The notes beneath the pieces are model-generated. The model saw only the letters and a list, made by a program, of their open reading frames with translations. It was not told the origin of the DNA and ran no database searches. Shown in pieces: positions 41,087 to 50,042 of a stretch of DNA of 64,000 nucleotides (positions within the stretch are counted from its first letter, which is position 1; every line of letters starts with the position of its first letter). The position numbers and the translations under genes were made by a program. Origin of the DNA: Myxococcota bacterium (GTDB lineage Bacteria > Myxococcota > XYA12-FULL-58-9 > JALHOP01); NCBI GenBank assembly GCA_022842935.1, contig JALHOP010000002.1, positions 1 through 64,000 on the forward strand. The letters are read 5' to 3'.

Positions 41087-44000
41087 GCCCTTCGCTCGGT
41101 GGTGTCGATCGTCGCATCAGCTCGGACCGCGCTACGTAAGGCGAGAGCGGAGACGGGACTCTTGGGCGCAGTCCAGGGCACAGAGACACGTGGGCCGACG
41201 AAGTCCGACGGTTCTCTGAGCGGCCGGTCGGAGAACGTCTCCCGATATTCTTCGCGCAGGATCTCCTGATACCTGGCGTAGGTGCCGTCCGCCTTCATCC
41301 GTTCACGCACTTCGTCGCAGAGGCCTCCCATGAGGCCGAGCCAGTTCAAGAACGAGCCATCGATGGTCTTCATGGGGGAGGACTTGGACCCGTCATTGTT
41401 CACGGACTCGCCAGCCCCCATCGCGGTCACCGCGTCGCGGGCGCGCAAACTGTTGAGCAGCCACGCAAGCCCCTCACGGCGCTCGGGTGTGTTGGCCTGC
41501 TCGAGCAGCAGCGTGAAGACTCCGTAGACCGCGTAGAACGGATAGTCGGTGGTCGAGGAGAACGCGATGCTCGGAATCCCGTGGTCGCCAGCATAAGGAA
41601 CACCTGCTCGCTCTTGCGGACCACTATCGGGCGCGTTGATGGATGCGCCGAAGGCGGGCTTGCCCCGCTCGACCGCGTCCTGCGTGCGTAGCTTCTGGCG
41701 AATACGGAAGAGCTTGGCCCAGTCTTCTTGATCACGCTTGGGCATGATCACGAACTCCCACTCCTCGTGCGGTGAACCCCAGTAGCCTTGCCAGGTGGTG
41801 CCGTGCTTGTGCTCGACGGCTTCCATCTTGGTTTCGCTCCACACGTGCTTTACTTGCTCGGCCGTCAGACCGGGGTTCGCATAAAGCGACATGTAGTGGA
41901 GAATCATCGCTCCTTCGTGCACGCCGTGTGGGCCGCGCATGAATGCATCGCCGTCGTGCGAGCCGTACCTGGCGTTCGGATCGCGGATGTCGGAAATCTT
42001 GGCCTGCACGCGCACTGCTTGCTTCTCGTCATCCCAGAAGACGCGCTTGACGTTTTTTGCGAGCTTTTCGTTCCAGGCTTTGTATCTGTCCGCCAAAGCG
42101 GCTTCACCTTGCTGACGCAGTACGTGCTCTACTGCTAGCAACGTGAACATCCATTCGCCATTGTCGAGCGATGGGACGTTGTTCTCCCAGTGTTTGTCGG
42201 CGGGGCCGAGAGAGCCGTCGGCACCGATCTTGATCCACGGCATGAAGCCGCCGTAGCCCGGGTACTCGCGATCGAAGCGCTCGTAGCTATCCATCTTGCG
42301 TGCGAGGATCGCGAGCGCTTCCGAACGGACATCGACTCCCTTGCCCATCAGGCGGGCGGCGAGCGGATCACCCGTGAGGATCTTGGCGATCACGGCGACG
42401 TCGGTACACTCCTTGGACGTCGCGGTGAGACGGCGGTAGCCAGCGAGCTTACCCGTGCTCGGGTCGATGTCGACACCGTCGAACGCAAGCCCAGTCGTCG
42501 CATCTCGCGCCGCGCGAAAAAACGGCGCCTCGTGGTCGAAAAAATCTTCCACGAATTGTCGAGCGGCGTGCGGAGAGCGCAGGACGTCGTCGATGGTGTG
42601 ATTGAAGGGAAAACGAGGAGCGGCGCTGGCCGCGGCTGCCCGCGCGCGTGCTGTGCTCAGCAGCGCCGCGTTGCTCCACGTGAGATCAGATGCCGAGCGC
42701 GGCGCCCCGTCGACCTTGTCGAATTGCTCGGGAAGCGGCAGGACGTAACCACCCTTTCCATCAGGGGTGATCCTGGCATGCCGCGCCACGCGGTTCACGA
42801 ACGCGTCGCCCTTGGCGAGGATCGCCGCCGCGGTCCGTGAAGCTTCGAGTGAGCCAGGCGCGAAGCTCGCCCCGGGCTGCATGAACTCGGCGTTCGTCAA
42901 AGCGGACGCAAGGAAATCGTGGTTTTCAGCATCGACATCCAGACCGTTGGTCGTGATGTGCGCGGCGACCTTGTAGCAAAGCTCGGCGAAAGCGAGCGTG
43001 AGCATATAGAAGGGATTGCCGCCGAAATAGACATCACCCTCGTAGCGGCCAATGGCGGTGCCGAGGCGGCGGCTCACGTCGCCGTTCAACGGGAAGAGCT
43101 TCTGATCGCGCAGCTCAACGAGACGCGCGGTCGCGAGCACGCGGCTATCGATACGCCCGCTGTGAACGGCTGCAAGGATGACGTTCGCGTCGAGGTCCGT
43201 GCTTTTGCCCGTGTGACCATCGCGCGCCTTTACGTCCAGACTCGCCGCCAGATATCTTCCGTTCCAGAATTGGCCGCGCTCAGCGTCGATTTCTTTCGCC
43301 GCTTTAGCGTACACGGCAGCGCGCTCGGCGAGCTCGGGCACGGCGGCTGCCGCGTGCAACGCAGCAGCCTGCACCTCGCGTGTATAGTAGTGTTTGGCGG
43401 CCAGGGTCTCTTCCCAGATGTCGAACGCGAGCTTGGGCCAAGCCTGCGCCACGTAGTCGAGGTCGACGCGCAAGCAGGCGACGACTTCCGCACGAAGAGC
43501 CGGGTCGAGCGGCTCTGCGAGGGTGTCGAGCAGTGTTAGGGCACGCAGCGCGGCGCCGTCCGTTTGCGGGCGCCCCCAATGGAACGGGTCGAAGGCGCCG
43601 TTGGGGAGCTCGCGTGGCTCACCCAGCCCGTGGCTTTCGTCTTTGCGCAGCCAGCGCTCGGCCCACTCGAAGCCTGGAGCGACCTTGAGCTTCTTCGGGT
43701 CGAACACCTCGGTTGCGACACGCTCCTGACGGGCGCGGCTGAAGGCCACGTAGTCGGCGAGCGCCTCCGGGACGAGACCAACCAGTGGGCGCATGACGAG
43801 CGCCGCATCGCGATCCCATACGAAACGGTAGTCTGGATTGTCGCTTGCGGCAGCTATCACCCCGCCTTTCGAGGTCGCGACCCTATTGCCTGTCAGGGGG
43901 GACATCTGGCCGGTGGGTCGGCCAATGTTTGCGAGCACTTGGCGAAGGGCGATGGGCATCGCCACGTCGAGATAGACCTCTGCGGCGGCGCGAGAGCTGA

Positions 44001-44133
44001 CGGCGGGCTTTGAGGCTCCGCTCACGCGCCCCACGGTATCGATGGTGTGCAGGGACTGTGTCTGCGACGGGCAGGCGGAGACCGGCGGGAGAGCTGCTTC
44101 GACTAGCGGCTTTGAGCCTGGCGTCACGCGCAT
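41056..44133 (-). CDS. GH15 glucoamylase-type enzyme with an extra C-terminal module
   Basis: A 1025-residue protein. The first ~450 residues follow fungal-type GH15 glucoamylase: SDNPDYRFVWDRDAALVMRP, GEPRELPNGAFDPFHWGRPQTDGAALRAL and LAFDIWEE, the last holding the general acid Glu. A second helical module from ~600 contains GYGGFMPWIKIGADGSLGP, NVPSLDNGEWMFTLLAVEHVL and TTWQGYWGSPHEEWEFV, looking like another alpha/alpha-toroid carbohydrate domain. No signal peptide is evident at ATG 44133, which has AAGGA six bases ahead. It may cleave glucose from storage or exported alpha-glucans. Its 3' end overlaps the adaptor gene by 31 bases. Confidence 0.75.
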   Translation of the reverse strand: MRVTPGSKPLVEAALPPVSACPSQTQSLHTIDTVGRVSGASKPAVSSRAAAEVYLDVAMPIALRQVLANIGRPTGQMSPLTGNRVATSKGGVIAAASDNPDYRFVWDRDAALVMRPLVGLVPEALADYVAFSRARQERVATEVFDPKKLKVAPGFEWAERWLRKDESHGLGEPRELPNGAFDPFHWGRPQTDGAALRALTLLDTLAEPLDPALRAEVVACLRVDLDYVAQAWPKLAFDIWEETLAAKHYYTREVQAAALHAAAAVPELAERAAVYAKAAKEIDAERGQFWNGRYLAASLDVKARDGHTGKSTDLDANVILAAVHSGRIDSRVLATARLVELRDQKLFPLNGDVSRRLGTAIGRYEGDVYFGGNPFYMLTLAFAELCYKVAAHITTNGLDVDAENHDFLASALTNAEFMQPGASFAPGSLEASRTAAAILAKGDAFVNRVARHARITPDGKGGYVLPLPEQFDKVDGAPRSASDLTWSNAALLSTARARAAAASAAPRFPFNHTIDDVLRSPHAARQFVEDFFDHEAPFFRAARDATTGLAFDGVDIDPSTGKLAGYRRLTATSKECTDVAVIAKILTGDPLAARLMGKGVDVRSEALAILARKMDSYERFDREYPGYGGFMPWIKIGADGSLGPADKHWENNVPSLDNGEWMFTLLAVEHVLRQQGEAALADRYKAWNEKLAKNVKRVFWDDEKQAVRVQAKISDIRDPNARYGSHDGDAFMRGPHGVHEGAMILHYMSLYANPGLTAEQVKHVWSETKMEAVEHKHGTTWQGYWGSPHEEWEFVIMPKRDQEDWAKLFRIRQKLRTQDAVERGKPAFGASINAPDSGPQERAGVPYAGDHGIPSIAFSSTTDYPFYAVYGVFTLLLEQANTPERREGLAWLLNSLRARDAVTAMGAGESVNNDGSKSSPMKTIDGSFLNWLGLMGGLCDEVRERMKADGTYARYQEILREEYRETFSDRPLREPSDFVGPRVSVPWTAPKSPVSALALRSAVRADATIDTTERRAQGSSLRTTT

Positions 44134-44247
44134 GGGATGTCCTTCTTGAGGCCCACGTTTTCGGCGGCTTAGCGCCCTTGTTGCCTTGCTTCGACAGTGC
44201 CAGCCTCGGTAGACACCGGCTCGCGTAGTCGGGGGGATTGCTTGGCA

Positions 44248-45327
44248 ATGCATTGGCTTCGCACGGTCCTCGCCGCGAGCGTTTTTCTGTGCGCGTCGAG
44301 GGGAGCCAAAGGGCAAGAAACGCCCCCCGAACAGGGGCCCGCGCCTGCGGACGCGACTTCCGAGAGCGACACGCGTCCAACCGCTGTGACGACCGAGCCG
44401 GCGACGAGCGACCCCACCGGTGTAAAGCCCGGCATCTCGGTCGGCGAGTCGGCGTCACCCCTCGGCCAGACTGACGAGCGCGCCCCCGAAACCGAAACTC
44501 ACGCCGAGCCGCCGCCGTTTGAGCTCCCCCCGCTCACCTGGAAGCCCGAGTGGGCCCGCGTGGGCACCGCCAACTATGTCTTTGTTGGCGCTGCGGCGGC
44601 GGTTTCTGTCGGCGCTTCGATCTTGAGACCGCTCAACAATCACAACCTCGAGCAGCCCATCCTCTTTGATGAGGCCGCGCGCCGCGCCCTGCGCTTCGAC
44701 TCACTGAATGCCCGCTATGCCGCCCTCGACCTCTCGGACGTCTTCCTGTCGCTCGAGATCACCTGGCCGTTCGCGGTCGACGCCCTGGTCATGGCGGCGG
44801 GCGTACGCCGCAGTCCCGACGTCGCCTGGGAGATGGCGGTCATCGATGCCGAGGCCGTGGCGCTCACCACTGCCGTTCACCAGATCACGGCATTGCTGGT
44901 CAGCAGGCCACGACCGTACCTCGAAACCTGTGGAGACGAGCTCTCCCCCGACTTGAACCTCTGCGTCCGCAACGGCCGCTATCGCAGCTTCTTTAGCGGC
45001 CACGCGGCGATGTCATTCACGGGGGCGAGCCTCATCTGTGCACATCGATTCCGTCACGAGATCTTCGGGACAAAGGCGGACATCGTCACCTGCGCTACCG
45101 CCTACGTCGCGGCCGCGGCGACCGCGAGCCTGCGCATCGTCGGTGACGTTCACAACGCGAGCGACGTCATCACTGGGGCCGTCATCGGCACTGCGATTGG
45201 GCTGGCTGTCCCGGCGCTCCACTACCGCAGCTGGGACAAGAGAAAGCGCGGCGCGAAGGTCGGCATGGACTACGAAATCTCGGTCTATCCGACCCAAAAC
45301 GGCATCGGCCTTGCGGTGGTGCACTGA
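44248..45327 (+). CDS. PAP2-family phosphatase with long exported N-terminus
   Basis: A 359-residue protein: signal peptide (LRTVLAASVFLCASRGAKG), a ~90-residue Pro/Thr/Glu-rich spacer, then a PAP2 domain with LLVSRPRPY (motif 1), SFFSGHAAMSF (motif 2, with FSGH for the usual PSGH) and ASLRIVGDVHNASDV (motif 3). These catalytic residues fit dephosphorylation of lipid phosphates such as phosphatidate or undecaprenyl pyrophosphate at the outer face of the inner membrane. Its TGA overlaps the ATG of the outer-membrane protein gene (TGATG). Confidence 0.78.
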   Translation: MHWLRTVLAASVFLCASRGAKGQETPPEQGPAPADATSESDTRPTAVTTEPATSDPTGVKPGISVGESASPLGQTDERAPETETHAEPPPFELPPLTWKPEWARVGTANYVFVGAAAAVSVGASILRPLNNHNLEQPILFDEAARRALRFDSLNARYAALDLSDVFLSLEITWPFAVDALVMAAGVRRSPDVAWEMAVIDAEAVALTTAVHQITALLVSRPRPYLETCGDELSPDLNLCVRNGRYRSFFSGHAAMSFTGASLICAHRFRHEIFGTKADIVTCATAYVAAAATASLRIVGDVHNASDVITGAVIGTAIGLAVPALHYRSWDKRKRGAKVGMDYEISVYPTQNGIGLAVVH

Positions 45328-46181
45328 TGTGGATCGTCACCGTCGCCACAATCATGACCGCGCAAGCGAACGTGATCGAGACCACGACTGGCGAGCTCGT
45401 CCCCGCCGAGGCGAGCGTCAACGTCGAGGAGGTGGTGAAGCCGACCGTCGATCGCTTCGCTTGGAAGAGCGGGAAACGTCGTCTATTCGCGGCGACCACG
45501 ACCGACATCGGGTTCATCTATCTGAGGCCGCGTGTGTCTTTCGGCTATGGCGCCCCGCACTACCAATGGATGGGCGTCGAGCTCAACCCGATCTTCAGCC
45601 GTCAGGGCGTGGGTGCCTGGGGCGGCGTGCGCTTCGCCCTGCCCTACATCGATATCCGCGCGGGCGCGCGCGGGTTCTACGCGTTCGAGCGCTCGTTCTT
45701 GCCCGGCGATCAGGACACCTTCGACCGCGCCGCCCTCGAAACATCTGGCGGCGACCACGCGCATTACATCACGCTGGAGACCGAGCTCAACACCGCTATC
45801 GCGACCAAGATCGGTGAGATTGCCCTGACGGGTAGCGCCTCGCGCGTCACTGGCCTCGACGACCCCGACGACTATGTCTTCGAGGACACTCTGCGCGTCA
45901 TCGTCGGCTCGAGCTTGGTGTGGCGTACGCGCGCGGCGTTCTCGTTCTACCCGTTCGCAAACTACCACCAGTTTGCGATCGGCCCCGCGGTCGACGTGCT
46001 GGGAGTGCCGACACGCGACGAGATCTTGGTGCGCGCTGGCCTCGTTATCCGCATCGTGTTGAACAAGTCCGTCGAAGTGCGGGGCAGCTTCGTTCCGACA
46101 ATCATCAGCCGCGATCGATTGGGCCTCATCACCAGTGACTTCACAGAGCTCGGGGTCCGCTGGCGATGGGCGAGCGAGTAG
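45327..46181 (+). CDS. Predicted outer-membrane beta-barrel protein
   Basis: A 284-residue protein with a short leader and alternating hydrophobic strands (IGFIYLRPRVSFGYGAP, GGVRFALPYIDIRAGARGFYAF, LVIRIVLNKSVEVRGSFVP), ending in an aromatic residue close to the C-terminus (VRWRWASE). This fits a barrel of about 10-12 strands. Translational coupling with the PAP2 gene suggests a shared role in lipid or envelope turnover. The leader is weak, so the exact start is uncertain. Confidence 0.55.
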   Translation: MWIVTVATIMTAQANVIETTTGELVPAEASVNVEEVVKPTVDRFAWKSGKRRLFAATTTDIGFIYLRPRVSFGYGAPHYQWMGVELNPIFSRQGVGAWGGVRFALPYIDIRAGARGFYAFERSFLPGDQDTFDRAALETSGGDHAHYITLETELNTAIATKIGEIALTGSASRVTGLDDPDDYVFEDTLRVIVGSSLVWRTRAAFSFYPFANYHQFAIGPAVDVLGVPTRDEILVRAGLVIRIVLNKSVEVRGSFVPTIISRDRLGLITSDFTELGVRWRWASE

Positions 46182-46276
46182 CAGCGAGCGCCGACGCAGT
46201 GTCTGGGTGGCTCGCGGCGCCTTGCCGCGCTTTGGCGCGACGCTCTCGGCCTGCTAAGGAGGTCGCACGGAGCCCA

Positions 46277-47011
46277 ATGCGCAACGTCCTCCCCCTTCTT
46301 CTGATCGTCCTGGCTGCCTGCGCCGGCCAACCGCTGAAAGTCGGAACCACGGGCGACTATCGCCCGTTTAGCCTCTGGGAGGGCTCGCAGCCCGAAGGGG
46401 CCGATATCGTCATGGCGAAGGCCTACGCAAAGGCGCACGGCCGCGAGGTCGTCTTCGTGCGTACCAAATGGACGACTCTGCTCGACGACCTGAAAGCTGG
46501 GTGGTTCGACCTCGCGATGTCTGGAATCACCGTCACCGAGCAGCGCCAGCGCGAGGGAGCGTTCAGCCGACCCTATTTTCAGGGACACAAAGTCGCGGTG
46601 ATGCGATGCGCGGATGTGCCGCGATTCACGACACTTGGCGACATCGATCAGAGGGGGGTGCGCGTCATCTACAACACCGGTGGCACCAACGAGGTATTCG
46701 CACGCCAAACCATCAAGGTCGCCTCACTCGAGAGCGAGACCAACAACCTGCGCGTCTTCGAACGGCTGGCCGATGGTGATGCTGACGTGTTCTTCACGGA
46801 CAACATCGAAGCCACGGTCACGACACGTGACAACTACAACGGCGTGCTCTGCCCTGCGTTGACGGAGGCAAAGCTCGCGCCGTTCGCGATCGCGGTCTTA
46901 GCCCCCCGCGGCAGCCGCGAGCTCGAACGCTTCGACGCGTGGCTAGCGCGACCGGGAAATCAGAGCGCGATCGATACTGTCTTGGTGGTCACGAATTCGA
47001 GCAGGCCGTAG
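46277..47011 (+). CDS. PheC-like periplasmic dehydratase / solute-binding lipoprotein
   Basis: A 244-residue lipoprotein (IVLAAC) of the SBP-bac-3 fold. The sequence tracks cyclohexadienyl dehydratase more than amino-acid binding proteins: LKVGTTGDYRPFS, DLAMSGITVTEQRQREGAFSRPY, FTTLGDIDQRGVRVIYNTGGTNEVFA and DADVFFTDNIEA. PheC converts prephenate or arogenate to phenylpyruvate or phenylalanine in the periplasm. The GGTNE segment is retained. ATG 46277 with a nearby GGAG is chosen. The last 52 bases overlap the convergent dehydrogenase gene. Confidence 0.7.
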   Translation: MRNVLPLLLIVLAACAGQPLKVGTTGDYRPFSLWEGSQPEGADIVMAKAYAKAHGREVVFVRTKWTTLLDDLKAGWFDLAMSGITVTEQRQREGAFSRPYFQGHKVAVMRCADVPRFTTLGDIDQRGVRVIYNTGGTNEVFARQTIKVASLESETNNLRVFERLADGDADVFFTDNIEATVTTRDNYNGVLCPALTEAKLAPFAIAVLAPRGSRELERFDAWLARPGNQSAIDTVLVVTNSSRP

Positions 47012-48348
47012 CGCGACACCTCGCGACCGTAGCCGCTCTCCTTGATACCACTAAACGGCAGACGCGGGTCCGACTTGACGTTGTGATTCACGAAGGCGAG
47101 TCCCGCCTCGAGCTCACGCGCAGCGATCGCTTCGCCGCGCGCCAGGTCCTTGGTGAGGACTGCGGCGCCGAGACCGAAACGTGAGTCGTTGGCGATACGA
47201 ACGGCGTCGTCATCGTCGCACGCGGCGATGATGGCGGCCACCGGGCCGAAGATCTCTTCGTCATAGGCCGGCTGGCCGGGCACGACGTCGGCCAAGACGG
47301 TCGCGGGGTACCAGGCGCCACGCTTACTCGGGATCTCACCGCCCAAGAGGAGCTTTGCCCCCCTCTCGATGCTCTCGGTGACCTGCTTGTGCACCCCGTC
47401 GCGGGCTCGGATGTTCACCATGGGCCCAAGCTTGGTGTCAGGCTCACTTGGGTCGCCGGCCACCCACTGACTCATCGCTTCGACCATGGCCTTGGTGAAG
47501 CGCTCGCGGATGGGTTCACTGACGACGAAACGCTTGCCGGCGATGCAGCTCTGTCCGCCGTTGACCATGCGCGCGGTCGCACAAACCTTCGCGGCGTGAA
47601 CTGGGTCAGCATCCGCTAAAACGACATACGCGTCGCTCCCACCGAGCTCGAGGACGCACTTCTTCAGCACGGTCGCCGCCGTCGCCGCGACTGCCTTGCC
47701 CGCCTTGACGCTGCCAGTCAGCGACACCGCGGCGATGTCAGGGTTGGTGATGAGGGCGGACACCTGCGGAACGTCGACGAGGAGGGTCCGGAAAACATGG
47801 TCAGGGAAGCCGGCGTCTTTGAAGATGGACTCGATCGCGAGAGCGCATCCGGGGACGTTGTCTGCGTGTTTCATGACCACACAGTTGCCAGCCATCATCG
47901 CCGGCGCGGCGCAGCGAAAGAGCTGCCAGAACGGGAAATTCCAGGGCATGAGCGCGAGGATGACGCCGAGCGGCTGGAAGGTGACGAAGGCGCGGACCTT
48001 GGGGTCTCCCAGGTCGACTGGTTCGTCCGCGAGCATCGCCGCCGCATTGTCCGCGAAATAGGAGCAAACGAACGCGCACTTGAGAGCTTCGGCGCGACCG
48101 TCGCTGAATGGCTTACCCATCTCGCGCGTCATGAGTCGGGCAAGCTGGTCGGCACGCTCGGTAAGGATCTTGCCAGCGCGGCGCATGAGCTTGGCCCGCC
48201 GCGCAAGGTCGGTGCGCCGCCAAGCCGGATACGCGTGGCGAACCTCGGAGACCGCCGCAGCGGCTTCGTCGTCGGTCAGGCCGTCGTATTTGGCAAGCGG
48301 TAGGTCTGTCGTCGGGTCGATGACGGTGAAGGCACCGGGTCGGCTCAT
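46960..48348 (-). CDS. NAD(P)-dependent succinate-semialdehyde dehydrogenase-like enzyme
   Basis: A 462-residue aldehyde dehydrogenase with the cofactor segment FQPLGVILALMPWNFPFWQ, the general-base motif VLELGGSDAYVVL and the catalytic Cys in GGQSCIAGKRF. The C-terminal PFSGIKESGYGRE is characteristic of the succinate-semialdehyde (YneI-like) subfamily. It oxidises short semialdehydes to acids. ATG 48348 gives the normal N-terminus. The gene stands alone. Confidence 0.85.
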   Translation of the reverse strand: MSRPGAFTVIDPTTDLPLAKYDGLTDDEAAAAVSEVRHAYPAWRRTDLARRAKLMRRAGKILTERADQLARLMTREMGKPFSDGRAEALKCAFVCSYFADNAAAMLADEPVDLGDPKVRAFVTFQPLGVILALMPWNFPFWQLFRCAAPAMMAGNCVVMKHADNVPGCALAIESIFKDAGFPDHVFRTLLVDVPQVSALITNPDIAAVSLTGSVKAGKAVAATAATVLKKCVLELGGSDAYVVLADADPVHAAKVCATARMVNGGQSCIAGKRFVVSEPIRERFTKAMVEAMSQWVAGDPSEPDTKLGPMVNIRARDGVHKQVTESIERGAKLLLGGEIPSKRGAWYPATVLADVVPGQPAYDEEIFGPVAAIIAACDDDDAVRIANDSRFGLGAAVLTKDLARGEAIAARELEAGLAFVNHNVKSDPRLPFSGIKESGYGREVSRYGLLEFVTTKTVSIAL

Positions 48349-48364
48349 GGACTGGAAGCCTAAC

Positions 48365-48910
48365 TCAATCGAGCGCGATAGCAACACCCACGCCGAATCG
48401 ATATTGCCGATAGCCGAAGGGGACCCCGCTAATCTGTGGCAGTGGAATGGCTACGCGAATTGACTCGACGAGCAGGCTCACGCGGTTACTCAAGCGCACC
48501 TCGGCACAAAGCGGTGTCACACCAAAGTATGGCCCCACCGAGCCTTGCGGCACACCGTAAAGGTCGAAGAGAAGCCAGGACGCACCGAGATAGCCAATGC
48601 TGGTGAGCGAAACCCGGCCGGTCTTGAGCCACCGATAGTCGATGGTCGCGAAGAAGTTGGCGCTACCACTGCGTAGCTTGAGGCGCGTCACCGAACCGTA
48701 TGGGTTGTGCTCGCCACCGAAACCGACATGCCAGTCCTCGGCGAAACGAAAGCGCATGCCCAGGCCGGTCGCGAAGGCGGCCTTGTCGAAAGAGCCGCCG
48801 ACCGAGCCGATGATGTCGATGTCCTTGTCTTCCCATTGTGCATGCCCATCGCCCGGCGACACCGCGGCGAGCCCTGCGGCGACGGCGAGCGCCTTTCCGA
48901 ACCATCCCAT
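48365..48910 (-). CDS. Predicted outer-membrane or exported beta-rich protein
   Basis: A 181-residue protein with signal peptide (KALAVAAGLAAVSPGDGHA) and a strand-rich mature part (GLGMRFRFAEDWHVGFGGEH, ANFFATIDYRWLKTGRVSLTSIGYLG, FGVGVAIALD). It ends in alternating hydrophobic residues and looks like an eight-stranded barrel. No family is recognised. The start is placed at ATG 48910 for the signal peptide. It lies between the dehydrogenase and the phospholipase C-like gene on the same strand, so transcription may be shared. Confidence 0.55.
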   Translation of the reverse strand: MGWFGKALAVAAGLAAVSPGDGHAQWEDKDIDIIGSVGGSFDKAAFATGLGMRFRFAEDWHVGFGGEHNPYGSVTRLKLRSGSANFFATIDYRWLKTGRVSLTSIGYLGASWLLFDLYGVPQGSVGPYFGVTPLCAEVRLSNRVSLLVESIRVAIPLPQISGVPFGYRQYRFGVGVAIALD

Positions 48911-48939
48911 GGCATCCCCCGCTACGTGATTGCGCTCCG

Positions 48940-49938
48940 CTAGGTGGTTTTCCTCCGGCGAAACTTCAGGATTCCGAGCGCCGACAACATTGGCCATAGG
49001 TTTGCGCCAGCCGCAGCGCAGGTTGATGACGCGGCGTAACGTCTGTCCGCTGTAGCACACCAATCGTTAGCAAAGGTGCAGCTCGTGTTGGTCAGAGTGG
49101 CACGCGAGAACACGGCGCTGGCAATGTCGACGCGGGTGGCGGGGTCACCTGTGAGCATGGCGAGCAGCAAATCGGCAGAGGCGTTGGTCGCGCGTTCGAG
49201 CCGGAGCTGCTGGCGCTCATCGATGTTGACGCACGCGTCGAGCTCGGCGCGATGTTCAGGGCCGTCGCGCTCTTCGCTGGCGACCTCTTCGACGTAGTCG
49301 ACCCAATTGAGGACGGTGGTGATTCGGTCTGCTTCTTCGTCGCGGAAGGTGTGGCTGAAGCCGTCCTGAAGCGTGTGCAGCGCCTGCCCGATGTCGAGAA
49401 AGAAGCGAATGAGGTCGAGGTCGACCTTGCCGCGCACGGGCAGGCTCAGCTCCACGGTCGCGAACGCGTCGGGGTTGACCGAGCCGTCATCGAACAATCC
49501 AGTTGCGGCGCTCGCGAGCGCGGCACGAGCGCTCGCCTGGCATGAGAGCAACGAGATGACCGAGCCGCCGGGCTCGTCGTCGCCAGGGGCGCGCAAGCAA
49601 TGGTCGTCCTGGCGATTGGGATCACCATGGATGAGCGCCAGCGAGCTGATATCGACACCGGCGTTGCCGCGCAGGTCGGGGCGCCGGACGCCCAGGAGAA
49701 TGGCGGCGGACGCGACGTCTTGCAGGTCCCTCGGCAGAGTGAATGGCAGGTCGTCGAGCAGGGCGCGCTCGTTGCCATTGCGTGGCGAGACTGGGGCGGC
49801 GAGGCCAAGACTCCGTACGTAACGCAGCGCCTCGGCGGTGATGCGTTCATGGCAGCCGTCGCTCACTGGACTTTCAATGGTGTAGGCGCGGGCAACACCC
49901 GAAGACAGCAGCACGAGCCCGACAACCCAAGTCCGCAT
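48940..49938 (-). CDS. Zinc phospholipase C/S1-P1 nuclease-like exported protein
   Basis: A 332-residue protein with signal peptide. The opening SPVSDGCHERITAEALRY and the central FLDIGQALHTLQDGFSHTFRD match the His/Asp-rich metal site of phospholipase C and P1-nuclease-like enzymes (H-x-x-Q-D-x-x-x-H). The C-terminus STCAAAGANLWPMLSALGILKFRRRK is a MYXO-CTERM-like sorting tail with a single Cys. The enzyme would act on phosphoester bonds outside the cell. It is transcribed divergently from the metalloprotease gene. Confidence 0.65.
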   Translation of the reverse strand: MRTWVVGLVLLSSGVARAYTIESPVSDGCHERITAEALRYVRSLGLAAPVSPRNGNERALLDDLPFTLPRDLQDVASAAILLGVRRPDLRGNAGVDISSLALIHGDPNRQDDHCLRAPGDDEPGGSVISLLSCQASARAALASAATGLFDDGSVNPDAFATVELSLPVRGKVDLDLIRFFLDIGQALHTLQDGFSHTFRDEEADRITTVLNWVDYVEEVASEERDGPEHRAELDACVNIDERQQLRLERATNASADLLLAMLTGDPATRVDIASAVFSRATLTNTSCTFANDWCATADRRYAASSTCAAAGANLWPMLSALGILKFRRRKTT

Positions 49939-50042
49939 GCTTGAACAACTTAGGACGCATTCGTGGTCTGTCTACGTTGCACCGAGAAATAGCCGGCAAT
50001 TGTGTTAAGGTTCCAGCTGGGTGGAGTGGTTCGGGGTCGTCA

